64,000 bases of DNA from Campylobacter sp. TTU_617 (GTDB lineage: Bacteria > Campylobacterota > Campylobacteria > Campylobacterales > Campylobacteraceae): the NCBI RefSeq assembly GCF_016599045.1, contig NZ_JAENKV010000002.1:62001-126000 (forward strand), in the 5' to 3' direction. Numbering within the stretch: the first letter of the stretch is position 1; each line of letters begins with the position of its first letter. Both the position numbers and the translations under genes were made by a program. The notes below the pieces were generated by a model. The model saw nothing but the letters and a program-made list of their open reading frames with translations, was not told the DNA's origin and ran no database searches. This document shows positions 56,551-64,000 of the stretch, piece by piece.

Positions 56551-57051
56551 TTATTTTGCTAATTTAAATTCTGCACGTCTATTTTGTGCATCGCAAGCTT
56601 TTGTTTTTTCTGTACATACAGGATTAGTTTCTCCATAGCTTTTAATAGAAATTCTATCTGCATTTACACCTTGAGAAACTAAAGCTTCTTTCACAGCTTT
56701 TGCTCTTTTTAAGCCTAAAGCTTGATTATATTCATCTGTTCCCCATTCATCACAGTTTCCTTCAACTGTTATACTAACTCCGCTTACTTCAGTATTAAAA
56801 ATATTTGCATTATCTTGAACTACTGATTGCATATCAGGTCTGATATTAAATTTATCAAAATCAAAATAAACTTTATTTAAAGTATCATTTAATCTATTGA
56901 TTTTACTATCAATACTTTCAAAAGTATCGTTACTTCCACTACCTGGTCTAGAATCAACAGAACTATCACTCTCTACAGTGGTACTTTTTGTACTACAACC
57001 AGTAATGATTACTGCAAAAGCGGCAATCGAAGTTAAAAGAATTTTTTTCAT
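56551..57051 (-). CDS. pal: peptidoglycan-associated lipoprotein Pal (Omp18)
   Basis: The lipoprotein signal MKKILLTSIAAFAVIITGC has its lipid-attachment Cys at residue 19. The OmpA-type domain that binds peptidoglycan follows (VYFDFDKFNIRPDMQSVVQD, VEGNCDEWGTDEYNQALGLK, CDAQNRRAEFK). The ATG at 57051 has AAAGG upstream; an in-frame TTG at 57066 overlaps that site. The product is 166 residues. A small hairpin at 57081-57097 lies in the 71-base gap after tolB. Confidence 0.95.
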   Translation of the reverse strand: MKKILLTSIAAFAVIITGCSTKSTTVESDSSVDSRPGSGSNDTFESIDSKINRLNDTLNKVYFDFDKFNIRPDMQSVVQDNANIFNTEVSGVSITVEGNCDEWGTDEYNQALGLKRAKAVKEALVSQGVNADRISIKSYGETNPVCTEKTKACDAQNRRAEFKLAK

Positions 57052-57122
57052 TTTGCAACCTTTCAAAAATTAATGAATTCTTTAGATTATATCTAAAATT
57101 TTAAATTATTTCAACACTATAT

Positions 57123-58328
57123 TTACCAGTCTATCGACTGAATTTTACCTAGTTTTAATGGAAAATAAAAAGCTTTATTAGCATTTACTCTTATAACCCC
57201 TAAAGCACTTTGAGAGCCTAAATATTTAATAAAAACGATACTTCCTCCATCATTTGAAAATCTTGGAAATAAATTTTTACCATTAGCGGTTAATTGTCTA
57301 ATATAATCACTTTTAATTGACATAAGATAAATGTTAAAAACACCAAATTGATTTGCTTCTCTGCTTGAATAAACTAAAAAATCTTTATAAGTTGAAACTG
57401 ATGAATTATTTTTTCCATGAAAAACTACTTGTTCTGCAACATTGCTACCTAGTGTTTGCATAAAGATATTTGGATATCCTAAGCGATCTGAAACATAAAC
57501 AATTTTAGAATCATCGTCCCCGATGAAATTTCCATTAACATCAATTCCTGAATAGTTTGTTAATTTTTCTAATTTTTTAGTATTTAGTTCATATAGATAA
57601 ACATCAGGCTGATCTTTAGGAGCCATAGTGATAAGAAGTTTGTTTCCATCTTCGCTTACATCACTTGCTACAACCATTCCTCCACTTGATAGTATTTTTG
57701 TTGCACGATTGTTTTTTAAATTATAAGAATAAAGGGTTGGCATTTCTGAATCATATGCTGTATAGTAAAATAATGTTTGCTCTTTATCTCCCCATTTTGG
57801 AAATAAATTTAACCCCCCGTCTATAATAACTTTTTGATAAGTTAGCGTATAATCTGCCATAATGATTTGGCTTTTTTTAGAGCTATTTGTTCTTGAGATT
57901 AAAATTTTATGATCCATCCAATCAACAGGTGCAAGGCCTAAAGCATTAACAGAATCTTTAACGCTTTTATGCGCTAAAAATGGATATTGCTCTATAGATG
58001 ATGAATAATTTTTATTTGACTTTTCAATATTGCCAGCCTTAATTTTAATATTAAGTTCTAAACTATTCGTATTTTTTGATAAAGAATATTCAAAAGTATA
58101 ATTTGTTGATTCATTTCCGTTATTTGCAATTTCAAAATTTGAACTTACTTTTAAGTCATTAACAAGAATATTATAAAAATTTCTTTTTAAATTTTCATCA
58201 CTTAAATTTGATGTATCTTTTACGATGATTTTTGGTAAAGCAATATCTTTATTGATTACATCAATAATTGGATCTTCTGCCCAAAGCGAGGTAAAAAAAA
58301 TTAAAAAAATTAAAAAAAGTTTATTCAT
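57123..58328 (-). CDS. tolB: Tol-Pal beta-propeller protein TolB
   Basis: TolB is the periplasmic partner of Pal. A signal peptide (MNKLFLIFLIFFTSLWA) is followed by an N-terminal domain and a C-terminal six-bladed propeller with WD40-like PD40 repeats (DVSEDGNKLLITMAPKD, KIVYVSDRLGYPNIFM, PRFSNDGGSIVFIKYLGSQ). The length is 401 residues. It follows the TolA-like gene by 14 bases. Confidence 0.94.
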   Translation of the reverse strand: MNKLFLIFLIFFTSLWAEDPIIDVINKDIALPKIIVKDTSNLSDENLKRNFYNILVNDLKVSSNFEIANNGNESTNYTFEYSLSKNTNSLELNIKIKAGNIEKSNKNYSSSIEQYPFLAHKSVKDSVNALGLAPVDWMDHKILISRTNSSKKSQIIMADYTLTYQKVIIDGGLNLFPKWGDKEQTLFYYTAYDSEMPTLYSYNLKNNRATKILSSGGMVVASDVSEDGNKLLITMAPKDQPDVYLYELNTKKLEKLTNYSGIDVNGNFIGDDDSKIVYVSDRLGYPNIFMQTLGSNVAEQVVFHGKNNSSVSTYKDFLVYSSREANQFGVFNIYLMSIKSDYIRQLTANGKNLFPRFSNDGGSIVFIKYLGSQSALGVIRVNANKAFYFPLKLGKIQSIDW

Positions 58329-58342
58329 TTTATTTTCTCCAT

Positions 58343-59098
58343 CTATTGTTTAATTTCAATTAGCTCATCACTTAAATTCATTGTAATATTGATACTTTGA
58401 TTTTTAGGAGGATAAGCTATAAATTTACCTTGTAAATTTTCTAAAAAATCCATTACTTTTTTATCAAATGCTATATCATTACTTTTTTCTACAGAAGTAT
58501 AACCAAATTTTCCATTACTATCTATAAAAATTTTTACCCTAACACTAAGATTTCCTTGTGATTTGTTTAATTTCCAACGTTCTTCTATAATACGTGTAAT
58601 TTTGCCTAAAAACTCATCATAAATTCCTGTGCGTTGAGTTTGTTGTATATTGTTAGTATTGCTATTTTGGGTAAGAAGAGTATTGTCTAAATTTTGCACC
58701 AATTGTGAAGCATTTTGATCATTTGGCAATCTACTTTGTTCATTTGATTTAGTCGATGATTGAATTTTTGTTGTTTTTTCAGTTTGAATATCTTTAACAT
58801 TTCCAAATAAATCATTAAAATTAGTTTCTTTTTGATCAATATTTTCAGTTTTAACAAATTGATTTGTTGTTTTTTCGAAGAGTTTAGCAATATCTATTTC
58901 TTCTTTAGTATCTGGATTTGCTATTTTATCTGAGTTTTGAGCTAATTCTATATCGATAAAACTATCTTCTAAATCAGTATATTTGATAGCAGGATCTTTA
59001 AAAACTACTATTCTAAAAAAAATAATTAAAACAATTAGAAAATAAACTACTAAAGCTAATAAAAAAGAATTAAGATTGCTAAAACCGCTATTTTTCAT
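58343..59098 (-). CDS. tolA: TolA/TonB-type energy transducer
   Basis: The 251-residue product has one N-terminal membrane helix (LALVVYFLIVLIIFFRIVVF), an Asn/Thr/Gln-rich spacer, and a C-terminal TonB/TolA domain (GKITRIIEERWKLNKSQGNL, VRVKIFIDSNGKFGYTSVE). Its position between TolR- and TolB-type genes indicates TolA, linking the motor to the outer membrane. It is 3 bases after tolR. Confidence 0.85.
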   Translation of the reverse strand: MKNSGFSNLNSFLLALVVYFLIVLIIFFRIVVFKDPAIKYTDLEDSFIDIELAQNSDKIANPDTKEEIDIAKLFEKTTNQFVKTENIDQKETNFNDLFGNVKDIQTEKTTKIQSSTKSNEQSRLPNDQNASQLVQNLDNTLLTQNSNTNNIQQTQRTGIYDEFLGKITRIIEERWKLNKSQGNLSVRVKIFIDSNGKFGYTSVEKSNDIAFDKKVMDFLENLQGKFIAYPPKNQSINITMNLSDELIEIKQ

Positions 59099-59101
59099 AG
59101 T

Positions 59102-59491
59102 TTATTCAGTTTGTAGAGCAACTTTATTAAAACCAAGATTTTTTATATTTTTTAATACAAAAATCACATCATCATATTTTAAGCTTTTGTCTGCTCTTAT
59201 AAAAACTGGGTCTTGAATATTAAATTCATTTCTCATTTGAGCTAGATTGTCTGCAAAACTTATAAAATCAAATTTTTTTTGATTAATGATAATTTCTCTT
59301 TTTGCATTAATACTTACAATTAAACTTTTAATAGTTGGAGAACTAGTTGTTTTTTGAGAGCCTTGTGGTAAATTTATCTTTTCTTCATAACTTATAGAAG
59401 GAGCAGTTACCATTAAAATGGCCAGCAAAACAAGCATAATATCAACCAAGGGAGTAATATTAAGTTCTGGTTTATCATCATCAAAATTCAT
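59102..59491 (-). CDS. tolR: TolR/ExbD-family motor protein
   Basis: The 129-residue product has the ExbD/TolR core LNITPLVDIMLVLLAILMVT at residues 10-29 with the essential membrane Asp, then a periplasmic domain (LPQGSQKTTSSPTIKSLIVS, VFIRADKSLKYDDVIFVL). Family alone cannot separate ExbD from TolR; the tolQ-tolR-tolA-tolB-pal order decides for TolR. The gap to tolQ is 1 base. Confidence 0.9.
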   Translation of the reverse strand: MNFDDDKPELNITPLVDIMLVLLAILMVTAPSISYEEKINLPQGSQKTTSSPTIKSLIVSINAKREIIINQKKFDFISFADNLAQMRNEFNIQDPVFIRADKSLKYDDVIFVLKNIKNLGFNKVALQTE

Positions 59492-59492
59492 T

Positions 59493-60050
59493 TTAATCTC
59501 TATTTGAATTTAAAATTTTAATTTCACTATCAATAGTATTTATAACTTCATAAGCTCTTCTTTTAATGATTAAGTGAAAAGTATAAGCAGGGATAGCTAC
59601 TAAGATCCCGCATCCTGTTGCAATTAAAGCTTCACTAATTTTAGGGGCAATGATGCTAAGTGAATTTTGAGTACCAAGACCACCAAAAGTTTCAAGTATA
59701 GAAATTACAGTTCCAAAAAGTCCTATAAAAGGTGAAGTAGAAGCTATAATACTAAGCCAAGTCAATCCTATAGAAGACTTTTTTTGGGCTAAATTTTTAT
59801 AAATTTCTAAATGATTTTGGCTATATTCAGTGCATTTTCTTAATATAGAATCTGTTTTACTAAGATCTTTTTCTCCAGATAAAAGTATTTCTAAGCTTTT
59901 TTGTTCTTTAGTTTTCCAAATATTTAAATTAGTAATTCTTGAAAAAAGTATAGAAAAAGATAAAATAAAATATAAAGAAAGCCATATTAAAACAATATAA
60001 GTAATCATACTAGAGTTATTAAAAAAATGAAAAATAGATTCAAGATTCAT
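59493..60050 (-). CDS. tolQ: TolQ/ExbB-family motor protein
   Basis: The 185-residue product has three hydrophobic helices, with the proton-channel core ASTSPFIGLFGTVISILETF near residue 108 and ISEALIATGCGILVAIPAYTF at about 140. It is first of the Tol genes, 2 bases after atpC, so motor expression may be tied to ATP synthase transcription. Confidence 0.9.
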   Translation of the reverse strand: MNLESIFHFFNNSSMITYIVLIWLSLYFILSFSILFSRITNLNIWKTKEQKSLEILLSGEKDLSKTDSILRKCTEYSQNHLEIYKNLAQKKSSIGLTWLSIIASTSPFIGLFGTVISILETFGGLGTQNSLSIIAPKISEALIATGCGILVAIPAYTFHLIIKRRAYEVINTIDSEIKILNSNRD

Positions 60051-60052
60051 AG

Positions 60053-60439
60053 TTAGTAGCCTTTATTATCTAATTTTGATAATGTTGCGGCTAAAGCAGC
60101 ATTATCTGAGCTTACTGATTTTATAAGTTCTTTAGCCTTTGTAAGATTTTTTTCAATTTCACTTTGATTGTCTCCACTTATCCAGATGGCTTCTTTGGCT
60201 AAAACGCAAACTTTATTTTCATTTACTTCACTATATCCTTCATTAATAGCTATTAGTTCGTGATTTAAGTCTTTTTTTTCAATATCAATTATTCCAGATT
60301 TTAATGACGAAATTAAACAAGCATGCCCTTTTAAAACACCAAATTCACCCTCACTTCCAGGGAGAGTGACTGATTTAATTTGATCTTTATAAATTAGACC
60401 AAGCGGAGTTACAATTTCAAAATTGATTAAATCATCCAT
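60053..60439 (-). CDS. atpC: ATP synthase epsilon subunit
   Basis: The epsilon subunit is part of the central stalk and inhibits hydrolysis. The N-terminal beta domain has VTPLGLIYKDQIKSVTLPGS and GEFGVLKGHACLISSLKSG. The C-terminal helical part (NLTKAKELIKSVSSDNAALA) is short, giving 128 residues. It follows atpD by 2 bases. Confidence 0.95.
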   Translation of the reverse strand: MDDLINFEIVTPLGLIYKDQIKSVTLPGSEGEFGVLKGHACLISSLKSGIIDIEKKDLNHELIAINEGYSEVNENKVCVLAKEAIWISGDNQSEIEKNLTKAKELIKSVSSDNAALAATLSKLDNKGY

Positions 60440-60441
60440 AA

Positions 60442-61854
<1,413 letters not shown>

Positions 61855-61860
61855 TCAATT

Positions 61861-62748
61861 CTATTTCATTGACTCAACACCACTGATAATTTCAATCAGT
61901 TCTGTAGTAATTGATTCTTGTCTTGCTTTATTGTAAGCTAAATTAAGCTGTTTTACTTTGATTTTTGCATTATTTGTTGCATTATCCATTGCTTGCATTC
62001 TAGCGCTATGTTCTGCTGCTAAAGAATCAATTAGTGCATAATACATATTGTATTCAAAATAAGTTTTTAATAAATCTTCTAAAAGATCTGTATTTTCTGG
62101 TTCTAAATCTATGAGCGAATTAGAACCTATATCAAGATCTTTTGAAGGCTCAACAGGTATAAGATGATTGATGAATAATTCTTGAGTAATCATATTTTTA
62201 TATCCATTATGAATCAATATAACTTCATCAGTCAATCCATTTAAATAATCTTCTACAATATCTTTAATTACAAGCGATGCTTTTTCATAATTAGGGCTTG
62301 AACTTAATCCAAGGCATTCTTTAAAAAGTTTTTTTCCTTGAAAATTAAAATATTCAATCCCAGTTTTACCAATAGCTCTTAATCTAACATTAATATTTTT
62401 ATTTTTATAATCATTTAAAATCTGATTTACAGCTTTAATGGTTTTAATATTAAAACCACCGCAAAGTCCTTTATCTGCTGTTATAAAAACTATATCAGAA
62501 GTTTTTATTTGATCTTTTTTATGAAAAAATTTAAATCTTGAATCATTTTCATCATATGCAATTTTATTAATTTCAAATGATATTTCACTTAACATTTGTT
62601 CAATTTTTTGAGCATAAATTTTTGCTCTACTTGCAACTTCTTCAGCTTTTTTAAGTTTAGCAGTAGAAACAAGCTTCATTGCATTTGTAGTTTTTTGAGT
62701 GTTATTAACACTCTTAATTTTTCTTTTTATTTCTTTTAAGCTAGACAT
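61861..62748 (-). CDS. atpG: ATP synthase gamma subunit
   Basis: The gamma subunit is the rotating shaft. The N-terminal helix [20 protein letters not shown] with [15 protein letters not shown] is present, [17 protein letters not shown] lies in the Rossmann-like part, and the C-terminal helix ([38 protein letters not shown]) carries the family signature. The product is 295 residues. Confidence 0.97.
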   Translation of the reverse strand: MSSLKEIKRKIKSVNNTQKTTNAMKLVSTAKLKKAEEVASRAKIYAQKIEQMLSEISFEINKIAYDENDSRFKFFHKKDQIKTSDIVFITADKGLCGGFNIKTIKAVNQILNDYKNKNINVRLRAIGKTGIEYFNFQGKKLFKECLGLSSSPNYEKASLVIKDIVEDYLNGLTDEVILIHNGYKNMITQELFINHLIPVEPSKDLDIGSNSLIDLEPENTDLLEDLLKTYFEYNMYYALIDSLAAEHSARMQAMDNATNNAKIKVKQLNLAYNKARQESITTELIEIISGVESMK

Positions 62749-62756
62749 TAAGAACC

Positions 62757-64000
62757 TTATAAGTTATTTGATTTAAATTCATTAATAGCTTTGATTATTT
62801 TTTCTTCTAATTCTTTATCTAAAGCTTTTTTTGAACGAATTTCTTCAAAAATTTCTGGATATTTTGATTCAATGAATGTATAAATTCCTTCTTCGAAATT
62901 TTTAATCTCAGAAACAGCAATATCATCTAAAAATCCTTTAGTTCCAGCAAAAATAATAATAATTTGTTTTTCGATAGCTAAAGGAGAATAAGGGGGTTGT
63001 TTTAAAACTTCTACCATTCTTTGACCACGTTCAAGCTGTTTTCTACTTGATTCATCTAGATCACTTGCAAATTGTGCAAAAGCTTGTAGTTCTCTATATT
63101 GAGCAAGATCAAGTCTTAAAGTTCCTGAAACTTGCTTAGTTGCTTTAATTTGTGCAGCACCACCAACCCTAGAAACTGATAATCCAACGTTAATAGCTGG
63201 ACGAATTCCTGAGTTAAAAAGATCTGTTTCAAGGAAAATTTGTCCATCAGTAATTGAAATAACATTAGTAGGAATATAAGCTGAAACATCTCCTGCTTGA
63301 GTTTCTATAATTGGCAAAGCTGTTAATGAACCTGCACCTAATTCATCATTTAATTTACTTGCTCTTTCAAGTAGTCTTGAGTGGAGATAGAAAACATCAC
63401 CTGGATAAGCTTCACGTCCTGGAGGTCTTCGTAAAATCAAAGACATTTCACGATAAGCTACGGCATGTTTGCTAAGATCATCATAAATAATTAAAGCATG
63501 TTTAGAATTATCTCTAAAATATTCTCCCATTGTTACACCTGAATAAGGAGCAAGATATTGTAATGCTGCTGGATCAGAGGCGCCAGCATTTACAACAATA
63601 GTATATTCCATTGCGCCATGTTCTTCTAGTTTTTTAACTACTTGAGCTACATTACTTTGCTTTTGACCTATAGCTACATAGATACAAATAACATTTTGTC
63701 CTTTTTGGTTTATAATAGCATCTACTGCAACCGTTGTTTTTCCCGTTTGTCTATCTCCTATGATAAGCTCTCTTTGACCACGGCCAATTGGAACAAGGGC
63801 ATCAATAGCTTTAATACCTGTTTGTAAAGGTTCATGCACGCTTTTTCTAGCCATAATTCCTTTTGCTTTTTCTTCTACAAAACGTGATTCATTGCTAGAA
63901 ATAGAACCTTTACCATCAATTGGTTCTCCTAAAGCATTGACTACACGACCTATTAGAGCTTCTCCTACAGGAACTTTTAAAAGTTTTTTTAGTCTCTTAA
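62757..64000 (-). CDS. atpA: ATP synthase alpha subunit (5' end beyond window)
   Basis: The non-catalytic nucleotide-binding F1 subunit. The frame is open to the window edge, starting within [20 protein letters not shown], so about 85-90 N-terminal residues are missing; 414 full codons are visible. The P-loop is [15 protein letters not shown], with [19 protein letters not shown] and the signature [17 protein letters not shown] following. An internal Met at 63854 is not the start. Confidence 0.97.
   Translation of the reverse strand, partial: KRLKKLLKVPVGEALIGRVVNALGEPIDGKGSISSNESRFVEEKAKGIMARKSVHEPLQTGIKAIDALVPIGRGQRELIIGDRQTGKTTVAVDAIINQKGQNVICIYVAIGQKQSNVAQVVKKLEEHGAMEYTIVVNAGASDPAALQYLAPYSGVTMGEYFRDNSKHALIIYDDLSKHAVAYREMSLILRRPPGREAYPGDVFYLHSRLLERASKLNDELGAGSLTALPIIETQAGDVSAYIPTNVISITDGQIFLETDLFNSGIRPAINVGLSVSRVGGAAQIKATKQVSGTLRLDLAQYRELQAFAQFASDLDESSRKQLERGQRMVEVLKQPPYSPLAIEKQIIIIFAGTKGFLDDIAVSEIKNFEEGIYTFIESKYPEIFEEIRSKKALDKELEEKIIKAINEFKSNNL

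Noticed and set aside
58687-58890. 67-residue minus-strand frame inside tolA
   Set aside because: It is an out-of-frame shadow of the Lys/Asn-rich spacer of the TolA-like protein.
58343-60050. second TonB uptake system
   Set aside because: The motor genes are of the ExbB/ExbD family, but the following tolB, pal and cpoB genes identify a Tol-Pal system.

Overview
The window is a very AT-rich, tightly packed epsilonproteobacterial chromosome segment. The organism is Campylobacter, close to the C. jejuni/C. coli group. This rests on the gene content (flagellar regulators FlhF, FlhG and FliA, a futalosine menaquinone route, AMIN-domain CgpA, periplasmic ATP-dependent ligase, hemerythrins), on perfect sigma-54 hook promoters, on D/E-X-N-X-S/T glycosylation sequons in exported proteins, and on poly-G contingency tracts. 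From memory of NCTC 11168, the window joins blocks that lie far apart in that genome, so it probably comes from a rearranged strain or a sister species; this needs a synteny comparison.

Layout. 1-4.8 kb: minus-strand hook operon (unknown gene, fliK, flgD, flgE) with two sigma-54 promoters. 4.8-8.5 kb: typA, a membrane protein and a di-haem cytochrome c. 8.5-10.8 kb: a PepSY-like periplasmic protein and an exbB-exbD-tonB set. 10.8-18.6 kb: one long minus-strand operon, aroQ-folK-flhF-flhG-(membrane protein)-fliA-fliM-fliY-LOG-mnmA. 18.7-21.8 kb: aminofutalosine deaminase, sppA, an EF-hand protein and a small Cys-rich secreted protein. 21.9-26.9 kb: bioB, antiporter, CysQ-like phosphatase, lipoprotein-like or periplasmic unknown, ribD, membrane protein. 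27-32 kb: a phase-variable DUF1796-type gene, topA, a radical SAM protein and mutY. 32-36 kb: two tandem hemerythrins with Cys-rich tails behind an unusual repeat/palindrome leader, then two SIMPL-like proteins flanking four tRNA genes. 35.7-41.1 kb: a large type IIG restriction-modification gene carrying a G9 tract, translationally coupled to a beta-helix/six-helix membrane protein. 41.1-47.3 kb: murB, fliQ, mqnD, recA, eno, an FtsB-like gene with a probable CTG start, cgpA, and a periplasmic DNA ligase. 47.3-47.8 kb: five tRNA genes. 47.7-50.5 kb: a large superfamily 1 helicase gene broken by two frameshifts, one at a 7-bp tandem repeat, with its 3' end inside tRNA-Leu. 50.5-64 kb: a long minus-strand run from atpA (cut by the window edge) through the ATP synthase genes, the Tol-Pal system, slyD, fabD, mtnN, ttcA, a cysteine hydrolase, DUF2726, recO and ybeY.

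How it works together: ATP synthase and the two ExbB/ExbD-type motors use the proton gradient; Tol-Pal keeps the envelope joined and TonB powers uptake. The flagellar genes cover early regulation (FlhF, FlhG), the switch (FliM, FliY), export (FliQ), the late sigma factor (FliA) and the sigma-54 hook stage. Three enzymes of the futalosine pathway (MqnX, MqnD, MtnN) are dispersed across the window.

The accessory candidates most worth a second look are the frame-broken helicase, the phase-variable restriction enzyme with its coupled membrane partner, the G10-switched gene beside bioB, and the hemerythrin pair with its repeat leader. No CRISPR array, insertion sequence, prophage or rRNA gene was seen.
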